From Gremmenia infestans (Eukaryota; Ascomycota; Leotiomycetes; Helotiales; Hamatocanthoscyphaceae), in NCBI GenBank assembly GCA_032629725.1, contig JAFEVB010000026.1, positions 868,001 to 932,000 of the forward strand: 64,000 nt of DNA, in the 5' to 3' direction. Made by a program: the position numbers and the translations under genes. Shown piece after piece: positions 46,601 to 57,596 of the stretch (positions are counted from its first letter, which is position 1; every line of letters starts with the position of its first letter). The notes below the pieces were generated by a model that did no database searches, was not told where the DNA came from, and worked only from the letters and a program-made list of their open reading frames with translations.

Positions 46601-47373
46601 GCCTATTCGTAGGGGCGAATTCCTGAGCGAGTATGGGGGCGAGGTAAGAACTGATCTTAAGCTTGCTTCTAAGTGTCTGTTACTAATGCTATCGATAGAT
46701 CATATCTACCGATGAGGCGGAGCGCCGTGGTATCATCTACGACCGGAAATTTCTATCTTTTCTCTTTGACCTCAACGGTGACTGGGCTATTGATGCTGCT
46801 CGCCTTGGCAATAAAACCCGTTTCATCAACCATGCTGATAATGACAAAGACGGCCTGAACTGCGAAGCAAAGATCCTCTTCGTCAATGGCGAACATCGAA
46901 TCAAATTCCTGGCCCTCCGTGACATACGTGAAGGCGAGGAACTGCTGTTCAATTACGGAAAGAAGTTCGCAGATAAGCACGGTCTGAACAAAAAGCTACC
47001 GAAAATCAAAGAAGGCGCCAAGAAAGGAGTCGTGGTTGACGACGCACTTGATGCACTTGATGGCGTCGATTCGCGGCGCAAAGGCATGAATGTCAAAAGA
47101 AATATGACGGGGATGAATCGTGGTCGTGGTAGAGGTAGAGGACGTGGCAGAGCTAGGAAGAGCGCCCCGACTCGAGACATGGCCAAGAACCTAGAGAGTG
47201 AGCAAGAGCCAGAAATAGAGGAAGAGGAAGAGGATGAGGATGAAGAGATGCCAGATGTCCCTGCTGATGCTGATGATGAAGATGGAGAGGACGAGTACGA
47301 AGAAGACGAGGACGGGCCGCGGAAATTCAGACCGAGACGCAGGAAGACAAAGCCTTTGCGATATACGCGCTAG
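43644..47373 (+). CDS. KMT6: Histone H3K27 methyltransferase Kmt6/EZH2 (PRC2)
   Basis: Four exons (43644-44963, 45019-46185, 46242-46643, 46699-47373; introns of 55-56 bp) encode 1187 aa. It is the catalytic subunit of Polycomb repressive complex 2. The cysteine-rich CXC region starts at about residue 830 (CAHTGRPCDADCPCAKADILC); the SET domain follows (GFGLYAAEPIRRGEFLSEYGGE, TRFINHADN, EGEELLFNYGKK). A pre-CXC Cys pair (SCLICGAIECQTHG) fits the EZH2 MCSS region. FINHA has Ala where many SET domains have FINHS. Unlike animal EZH2, about 130 residues follow SET: an RG-rich basic patch, an acidic run and a basic end. The N-terminus carries two SUMO-interacting-like motifs (VDIDLTQDSDDE, YIDLTEDGDDE). 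The first plausible ATG is used; an in-frame upstream exon is possible. Confidence 0.93.
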
Positions 47374-48501
47374 TGATGCTAAACTATCTGTCCCCGTTCT
47401 CGTCGTTGATGTTTCTTTAGCACGGTGTCTACGTCGCTCTCGCCGGTCTATATCGCCATCTCGCTCATTTCTCGGATCAATGTACGTGGGGTGGGGTCCA
47501 GAGGGAGTTATACATCTCGGTTAATTGGTGGGCAAATTTGTGTTCCTACCGTTATTGCTCGAAATATATGCTCCAGAGAGGTGATATTGTGGAAGCAAGG
47601 AGCGTTATACTTCAAAAAGACCGTATCAAGAAAGTGGGCAGGCAGCGAACATAGGGGCAGGTCTGTGAGTCAGCTAGCATTAATCACGAGAATACAGGTT
47701 ACGTTCGTTCAAATATAAGCGCATCTGCTTTCGTGTAAATCCCAGGTCTCGCTGCCTTATATTTATCACCCTTAAAACAGTCGCTCCAAAGAAGGTAGAA
47801 AACCAAAAAGTCTCAATGACCGGTTCTCATTACCTTATCATTTCCTTTGAAGCAGTTACGAATTTGAATGGTGAATGATAAAGCAGTGATAGCACGTCTT
47901 ATTGGACCTTGCGTCAACAGCTAGAGTCTACAGCTTCGCTTTCGAAGAAAAGAAACCCCTTCTTTTGTAGCTCTCCTCGATCGGTATGTTAGGGATGTGA
48001 GGAACGGTTTTTGGGTTCTTGATCGTTTTGAGCTTGAAGAGGGAGGGAGGAAAGAAGGAAGGAGAGGATGTGAAAGTTGAAGTTTCGGGGATCGGATTGC
48101 TTATCATCCTGGCTAGGGAGAATAAGATGGGTTTCCCGTGTTGGGTGTGAGGTGGGGGCTTTGTTTAGGGGGTTTGCTTTTTAGAGCAATCAGTAGAAGG
48201 AATCATCAAGGGACGCTGTAAGGAGACGTGATTGGTAAATTATTGCAGTTCTTGAGTATTCCGGATCGGTCAAATAAAAGTCACAGACAGGAACGTTGGT
48301 CAAGTACTGTAAGTGTCTGGATGAGTGTCAGGTGTGTATAGCCACGCGCATTGTAAGTCTTATGATTCCCCTCTATTTTATATATCCATTCCCCAGCCTT
48401 AACATTGTCGCGGTAAAGGTATTCAGCTGGAAAAGTGAAAAAGCCCCAAGCTCCATGCCATGCCGTCATCTCAGCATATGCTAAATAAAAACTAAACATT
48501 A
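47374..48501. other. Convergent 3' spacer
   Basis: About 1.1 kb between Kmt6 and the S41 protease. Small open frames on either strand have no recognisable content. GGGAGG/GGAAGG purine-rich stretches occur near 48040-48065. Confidence 0.55.
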
Positions 48502-51072
48502 TCATAATCCAGCGCCAGCAAATGCAAATCCAACAGCGAGCAATACACTCCCAATACCCCAGCTCGACGTCGCACCAGCTGAGGAAAGCACATAGGTTGG
48601 CTGGGTACCAGTGCCATTAGAAGTGCCATTAGGACCCCCGGTAAGCGTCGTGACGTTAGGCTTCGACGATGGCTGTCCAGTCGAGCCTTTCACGCATAAA
48701 GAGCCATTGCCCCACAGCGCATCGGCAGCGTTCTGCCACAGCACCTCGTAGTCCTTCAAGTTCTCAAAGGTGTAGAAGATGCGGCAGTCGGCCGCCTCGT
48801 ACACGAACTGCAGCGGCGTGACGGGATCGATCCTGCGCACTTGGTTGCGGAAATTGAACTCCACTTTCGACGGGTCGAGCTTTAGGGGCGGGTCTTGGAG
48901 CAGGGTGAGCGCGTCGGGGAAGCTGTTGTTGGAGTAGAGATACGTGAAGTTCAGGAGGATGGTCTCTTCGACGGAGGCGTAGAGGAGGTTGCCGTCTGGG
49001 ACTGCGTCGCCCACCGCGAGGATATTGGCTCCTTTGGTGCCGGCTACTCCTTGCATGGGACCTGTTTGGGGGAGACCTCCAACCACGACGGTCTGAACGC
49101 CTACTTCTGTCTTCATGGATTCGCTGAAAAGCGCACAGGTGGACGCGCAGTATCCATCCTGTAGCAGGAGAATGTCCTTGGCGGCAAAGTAGGTGGGCGC
49201 GGCGTTTGGATTACCCCCCCAGCCAGATATTAAAAGTCCGCTTCCTTGATCGGCTTCCACTGTCGTGTTGTAGTGCATCTATATGTGTAAGTACAAATAC
49301 TAAGCATTGTTGGAAGAAATACTGGGAAACTTACGACATTCGTGAAATTATCCCCACGAGCCTGTTGTGGTCCGTAGAGCGCTTGCCAGCTCGAGAAGTT
49401 CTTGTTATTATTATCGACATACTGCTTGTAGTATATGGGATTTTGAACAACCACTGCATCGTCACTGTTTCCTAGTGTGCTGCCAACGATGTTAAGAGTC
49501 GTGGATGCCCGCAGAGTGCTGCCGGCGAAAGGTTCCTTGTTAGGGAAGAGCTGAAACAGTTAGCCTTTCGAGTTCGAGCTCCAGTTCGAGGCAAGATGGG
49601 AGAGCTTACCTGCTTGAAGAGCTCAGTGCCTAGGAATATTTGTCCCCCTCCATTACCTTGCAGATCGATAACCAGCTTTTTCATACCAGCCGCCTTTGAC
49701 TTTTTGAGGAATTCAATCACGAACTGCTGGAAAGTAAACCCAAACTCATCTGACATGTCAAAGCTTGGAATGCTAAGCACGGCAATGGATGACTTGTTCA
49801 AGAAATAACCAGAGCAGAAACCGCCACTTCCGAGAAACTTTTGGACCACAACTGGGGCTGGATACTGAGTCAGCGGCACTCTGCGTGCGGTTGGGAGCGT
49901 TATATTCGTCGAAGGGGTGTCTGGCGAATCGTCACTTTCATCATCTTCGTCATCCGCTGGAGCGACTATAAGATCGTAGAAATCCTGTCCGCTTCTGACA
50001 CCCGCGAGGACTTTTGTACTTATAGTTGACCATGCTCCGCTTGCCGAGGTTCCATTAACGAATGTAATGGTCATGTTATTGCTCCCAGGATAGTTAAAAC
50101 GTCCTGTAAATCCACCTCTGTCGGTACCAGAACTGCCGACAGTCTTTGCAGCATTGGGGAATAAGGCGTTGTAATCGGCATGTGGTTCAATTTGACCTGA
50201 AGAAGAGTTCTTCATCCAGGTAGTCAGAAAATCAACAGAGTTTTGGCCATTGATTGTCTTGACGGGGCTTATGGTGACGTTTCGATGGGCGGCTGCCTTT
50301 ACTCGATCACCTGGAACCGTTTGTCAGGATATCTGCTGTTATGGCCGAGGAGGAATAACTTACTCTCAACGTAGACTTGTGGCAGTTGAAAGCCGTCCGA
50401 AGAATATGAAACAAATTCCCATGGTGCAATAAAGCCAAAGGTAGAATAGGCGGGCAAAGGTACACTCAAATGGCCCTCGTGTGCCTGCTGCATAAGTCCT
50501 GCGACGGCTACTTCAAACTCATACTCGCTCTTGTATTGATTGCTGGAGACTTTGGCGGAAATATCCTTGAGACCTCCAACCATATCAACAGCGGGTTGTT
50601 GGTATGATGGAGGGGGGTTTTTCAGCCAACCAATTGTACTTTGAAACTGAAGATATGAGTTCAACCAGCCTACGAACGCTATTGCGGCAGTCTTGTCGAG
50701 CGGGACAGATTGCAAACAAGCAAGTGCAACGCTTGGTGGAAACCGTGGGAAGTCCGAAACTCCTAAACGCGAGTTAGTGTTATACTAAACGCTGGACACT
50801 CTTCACGACTTACTACTACTTGAGTTCTTAGCTAGGACAGCCTCCTGCTGCAGAGCGATAGCCGCACATCCTGTAGATTGTTGTGCTGCTGTCCCAATAG
50901 TAGTAGTAGGACGAAACGAAGAGACTGTGGAGGATTTTGAAGAAGTAGCAGCAGACGGCTTGGCGGTTTGGGTTAAAAGACCAGCAGCGGAACGTAGGTT
51001 CGCAAGGGAAGCTGATTGGGCGATGGCTCCAGCAGCGAGAGTGACCTGGAGTAATGCTTTGATGGAAGGCAT
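48502..51072 (-). CDS. GPI-anchored S41-family (tail-specific/CPAF-like) peptidase
   Basis: Five exons (51072-50814, 50762-50364, 50310-49610, 49550-49335, 49278-48502; introns 51-59 bp) encode 783 aa. A signal peptide covers about residues 1-18. The N-terminal half is the fungal S41-associated region. The S41 core appears in KKLVIDLQGNGGGQIFLGTELF and in DGYCASTCALFSE, where Ser (about 571) is the likely nucleophile. The C-terminus is a Ser/Thr/Gly-rich stalk, then TSSWGIGSVLLAVGFAFAGAGL, a hydrophobic tail typical of GPI attachment, so the enzyme is probably displayed at the plasma membrane or wall. Many N-x-S/T sites fit an extracellular protein. Substrate and activity are unknown. All five junctions maintain frame. 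Confidence 0.87.
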
Positions 51073-54000
51073 CTTGGCTTCCGATTGTCAAAGAAGCAAG
51101 TATGGAGTTCTGAAGATGAGATGGTAGAATCTAGATGGGATTAGTAAACCTTAAGTAGAAAACATTGTCTTTGCAGGTTATTCCTTATACTGATCTGACA
51201 AGTTTACTTTGAGAAGTCTTGAATCCATCAGTATTTTCACCAGACCACGCCCGTGCCTACACAGCCTCATCGTGAGTTTTTATACGATTGCTGTACGCTT
51301 AGTGGTACAGAACTAGAGGAAGCTTAGGAGCGCAGGGTTCCAAGGCAGGGACCTCTTGGCAACTACAATCTGGACCCGTATTTTTCTTGGGTACGGCGTA
51401 CTCTTTAACCCCTTGTTGAAATGCCTACGTAGTATTTACCATACAATAACAACAATAATTAATGTATTGATAATATCCTCCTTGTAGCGCTATAAATGGC
51501 TCTCTCTACTAGGAGAGGGTGGAGCAGTTAAAACCACGATTTGACGCCAGCAGATTATATAAGATTGTAATCTAAAATTTAAGCTTCTGTATATTTGGCA
51601 ATGGTATGTATGCATTGTTGTATATTGTGGCAGGGATAAAATAAGCATTACGAGGGGGTACATGGCGGAGGCTGTCAGCTAAGCGCTATGAAGTAGCTCC
51701 ATGGAGTTCAAGGCTGGAGGCGCAAGTAGTCCAACATTGACACTATGATTGGCACTGGCAGCTTCTTAATGACACGCTATTATGCACGCATGTGCAGGCC
51801 CTTGGATATTATAGAGGAAGGAACCAGTGGAAGCAGTACACATTTTAGAAGCCATTCATGCTAAGCCTTGCGCTTCATAGACTTCTGGGGAAGGAGTGAT
51901 TCTAATTCCACGACGCAACGCACGGAGCTGATGCAGGTCCGAGGCCATCTTTGTCGTACTGCTGTCCAATGAAATGATGGATTAAACGTTCAGCCGGGTA
52001 TGAAATGATTTAAAGCTGAAACGAACGATCCTTCGGGAGCCACTTCAAAATGCCGACACAACGCGGCGTCGCTACACACACCTAATAATAGCAAAACCTA
52101 GTTGGCTAGAGCATCAGGAATAGCGGGATTTGTTTATTTGGCAGTGCTTCTGAAGTTATCTTGAGTCTGTGATAGATCGTGTGCGGAGTGATATTAATCA
52201 AGCAGTGAAACCACTAACAAGACAGAGTAATAAACTGAAGTGATGCAGATTACTGAAGGAAATGTTGTCATCGACGCTGGTATCATGTGACCATATATCC
52301 CGACAGGAAACAGGAAACATAGAAAGAAGCAAAAATCAATGTAAGAGCTTAAATCAGGCCGGGAAATAACCATATCAATGTGGTGATGTGAAAACAGCAC
52401 CAGAAGACGGCGTCCAGCGCACCAATCAGTGAAGTCCCTTCGTAAATGCTGCGCATTGCTGTGCCATCATCACGATGCCTACGGCGGGCCACGCTACAGT
52501 CCAGCCTCCTCAGAACAGCCCATAAAAACCAATTTCAACAAAATCGTCGACCTTGAAATAGCTCCTGCAATCTCTTATGTCGGCCGGCGGCTATGTCGCT
52601 TCATAGACCATCGACCTGAACGAAGGCTCGGAGTTGTATGGCCAGTCCGTCTTCTTTGTTCCTTTTGCATGTATAGCATCGGCTGTTGAACTGAAATGAA
52701 GCCGTTATTTGAGCATGTATCATCTTTCATCTGCCATGAGAGTGTTTGTTGTCAAGATGATGTGAAATTTCGCCATTTTTGTAGACTCATGGTGTCGAAG
52801 GTAGCTCCTCGAAGGAGCTCCCTGGGCTGTTACCAACCTCGGTATCTTCTGTCATATTACTTCAGATATAAGGCAAGAATCTCATAAAAATGGTGTTCGT
52901 TTTATCAATTGAGCTGTCTCTAGGCGCGCAGACAAAGTGGAAAGTCCAGCATTGAAAGTTGCGAACTTCCATACAAGGGCTGAAGTATGTTGGGGGGAGT
53001 GATGCTAGCACCTCTGCTGAATCCGGGATCCAGGAGTAAGGATTTCCTAGTATCAGTGGATGATTTTCGCTAACATTTTCCCAGTTTTTCCTTAAGCCAT
53101 TGGTGGTGATGTACCGTCCAGCTAGCATTAAGACATATGCCCCCATCTTGACAAACTTCGATGTCCTGATTATTAACTTTTCGCCGTTTCAAATATTCAA
53201 GGTGGGTCTTTGTCTAACAATGCAAGGTTCCGACAAAGAGACAGTCAATAGAAGTATCCCGATAGCCTAATGATATACGCGTTGGATGCCTGGAATGTCC
53301 CTTCCTGGAATGCTGTCTATAAACTTTTGTGCCGGAGCCGGAAAGAAGTCGTCGGAACATACTGGCCATCATCTTGCGCTCGCAATGTTATGTACGAGTA
53401 GAGTATTGAAGTACACCGCTCATACGATCATCCCGTCTGCCATTTTGGCATATCCTGAATGATAAGATGAAGAGTCGCATTTCTCGAGAAGACATATGGT
53501 ATCTGCGAGTGATCGCCACCTGCAGCAACACCACTTGCTAACACGTCGAATAGACCTGTTGACCGACCAAGATTTTTAGATCTAGCGAGGGAACAAACGG
53601 TCACCGAACCTGCGATTGCCTTCCTGGAGATCTACCTCTCTAAACACCATGGAGTTAGCAGCCCACCAGCCATGGGGCCAATTATTCCGAATCCATGATT
53701 AGCAAATATGAGACTGGATGCTGCTACTCGGTCTCCATCAATTGGCGTTAAAGGGGCAATGGCGTCGTTTCGAACCAAGTTTTGAGAGTCTGAAAGAGAT
53801 ATTGCTGAGGGAGAAATGGCCGACGGGCCATCTGCAGACTTGTTGGTGGTAGGGCTAGTCTTGCTCGACCGACATAGTTCTTTATGTACACCGTGTAATG
53901 CGAGCCTCTACTCCTTTTCCATTTGATTTGTATTGCTTCGCATGCGCTTTCCAGGTCTTGATCGAAAAGGTACCACGGGCGAGCTTGTTGCGATTATGGA

Positions 54001-55052
54001 TAATCCTGCTGCTAGGTTGGAGGACGCATCGAAGTTGAGACTCTTCTATGATGGAGAAAGTCAAGACTTGGTTCAAGTTGAGCCCTGGTGGTCCTGGACG
54101 GGACTTGGATCATGCCCCTGGATCTATATTCGAATTCGGAACCGAGACAGGAGAGACCACAACTTACTCAGAGTTTTGATAGTACCAATAGACTTAGTTG
54201 AAGGAATGATATACTCGATTCCAGCTGCAGATTGTGTTGACATGCACCAGATGCCAACAGGACTAGCGGGATGCCGTCGAGTTATTTATAACTATACTCC
54301 GTATAGTTATTGGCACGGTATGTTTCGAAATAATAATCTGCGAGAAGATCTTTCAAAATAACGTGTCACATCCATATCCACCCATGACAACGGAGGCGGA
54401 GAGTAGGACATAATAAGCTAGAGATAGTGTTGAGGGATCTAGGATTCGAGAGCGCCGCCTTCCAATATCGCAAAGGGTACTCAGCTTAAGGATGATCTTA
54501 AGCAATTTTGGCGGAGGGCGGTGAGGCTGGGGTCGTTGTTTGAGGAGGGGCTGGAAATACGCTTGGTCAGCCTAACGAGGTAAGGCCAGGCAGGCCCACC
54601 AATTAGCGCCTCCTTCGCGCAGCTTACCCGATATGGTATGCTGTTGGCAGCAGAGAACGTATTCCGATAATATTAACTCGTCCTATCTGTGCTGCTTCAA
54701 CTGCTTTATGGCTCTCGCTATGCAATATCAGTGGCCTAAATGTAAGCTCCAGCCTTGTTTGCATGGGCCGACAATGCTTGATGTGGTAACTCATAAGAGG
54801 CACAGCCTTATACGTAACCCCGGAAGTCTTACCCCCCTGAAACGGGAGAAACAGACTAATAGCATCTATTCCCGCGCTGGTAGTCCAATTTTGGCAAGAA
54901 GATCTATATGGATATTTTATATAAGACTGCCACACTCTCTGGCAATTTCTAGCATATTACTTGACCTGCAATCCGTTCTTCTTGGCTGCTTGAAACTGCT
55001 GAATAGCTCTTGCTTCATTCAACTTGTCTCGGTCCTGTCTGCCACGCTCAAG
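51073..55052. other. Gene-poor 4-kb region with decayed-looking open frames
   Basis: Divergent spacer between the S41 gene (-) and the DUF300 gene (+). No intact gene is supported. A minus-strand frame without an initiator stays open over about 53632-53905 and has Ser/Pro-rich protein-like content; a 142-codon plus frame (53933-54361) ends next to a hairpin. Both may be relics. Confidence 0.5.
54288..54310. repeat. Perfect 10-bp hairpin around a TACTCCGTA motif
   Basis: Arms ATAACTATAC and GTATAGTTAT flank a TCC loop. The central nine bases are the dispersed TACTCCGTA motif, showing the motif can sit inside a longer perfect inverted repeat. Confidence 0.9.
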
Positions 55053-56776
55053 ATGGGTTTGTTCCATCATAACGATAGCTCGAATTCGACTACAAAACAT
55101 GTTTGTCCCGTTGGGAGTCATCCAAACCCGAGTATGGACCCGCGCAACGGCTGTTTTGGAAAGTCACTGACAAGAGCCAATCTGTAGCTCAAGTTCCTAT
55201 AATTGGTTCTCTTAGTTTTCAAGACTTATCCGTTATCATCTCAGGGTCTTGCATGGCATTTGTGTGCTTGGTCTCCTTTTTCTTAATCATAAGACACGCG
55301 ACACATTTCTCGCTCCCCAAAGAGCAAAAGCAGTCAGTATCCCTTCTTCCAGCTTTAGTGGAAGCATATGCTAATATGAATACAGAGTCATGCGAATAGT
55401 ATTTATGGTGCCAGTTTTTTCTCTAGTCACATTCCTATCGATAGCCTTTAATGGTTCAGCCATATATATCAAAAATATCGAGGGTGTTTATGAAGGAATC
55501 GCGTTTTCGAGCTTTTTCCTCCTGCTCTGCGAATTTATTCAGGAGAATGAGGAAGATAGACTAGCATTATTGGTTTCTTCGGGTGCAACACAGCAGTATA
55601 GGGTATGTTACCACAACGCCATCCGTCACTAGCGGGTTACTAACAAACAATAGTTTGCTTGTATTGGGGTGTTCCAACTACCATTTGCAATGCTCTTGCA
55701 ATTGGTCTTCACGGACATTACGCAGGCAGCTGGCACATATTGTGAGGAATCAAATAAACTCTACTTTGCAAAGATATGGGTATGCTTATTCCCTAATAGA
55801 ATATCAACAAATGTCACTAATTCCGGACTAGATGACCATTCTCAATAGTAAGCAATATCCGCTCTAAGGCCTTTTCCTCTTGCTCTCAGAAACATGCTGC
55901 TGCCTCTATTGCACCCCTCAAACGAAGAAACCCGTTTATTTCCACCCTTTATTCTTACTTGAAGAAAACAAGTCTTATATGACTTAATGTAACTAACTTG
56001 CCATTACTTTAGTGATTAGCACTACAGTGGCTATTCTTTCCGTCCTCAGATTCTACAAAGTCACAAAAGATGTGACAAAATCCCGCAAACCGCTGTCCAA
56101 ATTGGTCGGCTTCAAAGCAATTATTGGCTTGAGCTTTCTACAAAACGTCAGTCTCGCCTTTCTGCCCTTGCCAAGCCAACATCTGACCTTTTCTCTTCAG
56201 CTCGTGTTTTCATTCCTTCAAAGTTCCATGAAACCGACCGAGCACTACACATATAATGATCTCACTATCGGTCTCCCGAACCTGCTCCTGTCGGTCGAAA
56301 TGGTCATATTCGCCCTCGCCTTCCTCTACATTTTCCGCACACACGAATACTACCCCACCAAAGGCGTTAGTGTTGTCCCGCTCGGGCACGGCGGGTATCA
56401 TGGTGGATTCTTAGGCTTTAAAGCCATCATCACAGCCTTTAGTATCATCGATATCATCAAGGGGATTTTCGGTATCATGATGCCGACGAGGAACAAATCG
56501 AGCACACGTCCGAGTAAGGTATGGGATACGGGGTCAAGCACGGAGGTGAGTGTTTGAGACTCTCGAAAGAGGGCTAAGGCTGATTATGATGGCTAGTATG
56601 AGAGGATTAGCATGCAGCCGAATTATGGGCAGACACCGGAGTATCCACATAATACTGCACACCCACAAGGAATGCCTTACCAACAGGCGGCAATATACCA
56701 ACAGGAGAATGTCCAGCTCCCTGATGCGTATCATGCTGGGACGCCGTTTAACCAGGATACGGGATATCACCACTAG
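55053..56776 (+). CDS. DUF300 / organic-solute-transporter-alpha-like membrane protein
   Basis: Eight exons (55053-55131, 55188-55332, 55386-55602, 55654-55779, 55832-55847, 56013-56146, 56201-56545, 56597-56776) encode 413 aa. The segment PKEQKQVMRIVFMVPVFS matches the DUF300/Ost-alpha family hallmark. About seven membrane segments span residues 35-300, and a Gln/Tyr/Pro-rich cytoplasmic tail follows. Exon 5 is only 16 nt. Two introns use the donor GTCAGT, which is unusual beside the GTAAGT/GTATGT norm here, but only these keep frame and the family sequence. The first intron is least certain. The family includes animal bile-acid transporter subunits and fungal and plant vacuolar or plasma-membrane proteins; the substrate here is unknown. 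Confidence 0.82.
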
Positions 56777-57419
56777 ATACGATTGCTGTTAGCGTTTTGT
56801 GATAGATGGAGGGGAGAGCTTGTTTGACGTACTTGATGTCTTTCTCTTTGCTGGCGTTGTTTTAACTGACACGAATGCATTATTGTATAAGCTTTGTCCC
56901 TGAGGGAAATATTGGAGACAAAGAAGAGGGTCAGCCCTTAAACCGTTTCCATATATTCTGGGATCATTGATCTTCAAGTATAGCGTACTCTATGGGTTAA
57001 AGTGTTAGCAATCAATGTTTTCTTGGCGTATAGCTTGCCAACCTACTGCTTTAACCTTCATCGCAATGCTTTCTTGACTTGATCCATATGTTCTTATAGT
57101 TGTATGCCAAAGCTGGTAATAAAATATACGACTAGGAGTTTGTACGAACTGAATACGACCGGCAATAACACATCGTGGGTAGCATTACCTGTCTTTTTGA
57201 GACGCACCCAAAAGAGTCATGCATACGCATATATTAAGTAAGATACGCATACCCCGCCCTCCAAATGTTACACATAGTACACAATATGAATCGGTCAAGT
57301 CTACTAATAGCGACACCAAGAGTGAATTTGTAGCACAGATATATACGCATGCTCGTGTCTGCTCCTTGTTTCACATGCATCAACCACACCTCATCTTTAT
57401 TCTAAATATTCTCGTCAAT
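56777..57419. other. 3' flank of the DUF300 gene
   Basis: AT-rich sequence with no coding signal until the P450 relic. An open frame from 57219 runs into the relic in the same frame, but its first part has no recognisable content. Confidence 0.55.
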
Positions 57420-57554
57420 ATGCTCTTCTTTGACATCCTCCCCCGGACCACCTTTCTTTGGGTAACCGTGGCCTTAGTAGTCGTGTGGTGCATTCAGAAC
57501 GCTGTTTACCGCCTCTATTTTTCTCCAATTGCTCACTTTCCGGGCCTCCTATAA
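57420..57554 (+). pseudogene. Cytochrome P450 N-terminal relic
   Basis: A 44-codon open frame has a hydrophobic anchor (LWVTVALVVVWCIQ) followed by NAVYRLYFSPIAHFPG, the characteristic linker and proline-rich hinge of fungal P450s (YRLYFSPLAKFPGP type). A stop follows immediately (FPGLL then TAA), and no K-helix or heme motif is visible downstream, where the dienelactone hydrolase begins 42 bp later. I interpret it as the remaining 5' end of a deleted P450 gene. Homology rests on the short hinge plus anchor only. Confidence 0.6.
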
Positions 57555-57596
57555 TCTATTTCTTGACCTTCTTCGTCCTTTCATTTCTGAGCCAAG

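Noticed and set aside
53933..54361. 142-codon plus-strand ORF
   Set aside because: No family recognised, no splice context, and it ends over the hairpin; kept only as a possible relic within the intergenic entry.
54633..55052. Upstream in-frame extension of the DUF300 gene
   Set aside because: The sequence before M(55053) has no family similarity and reads like translated intergenic DNA, so the later ATG was used.
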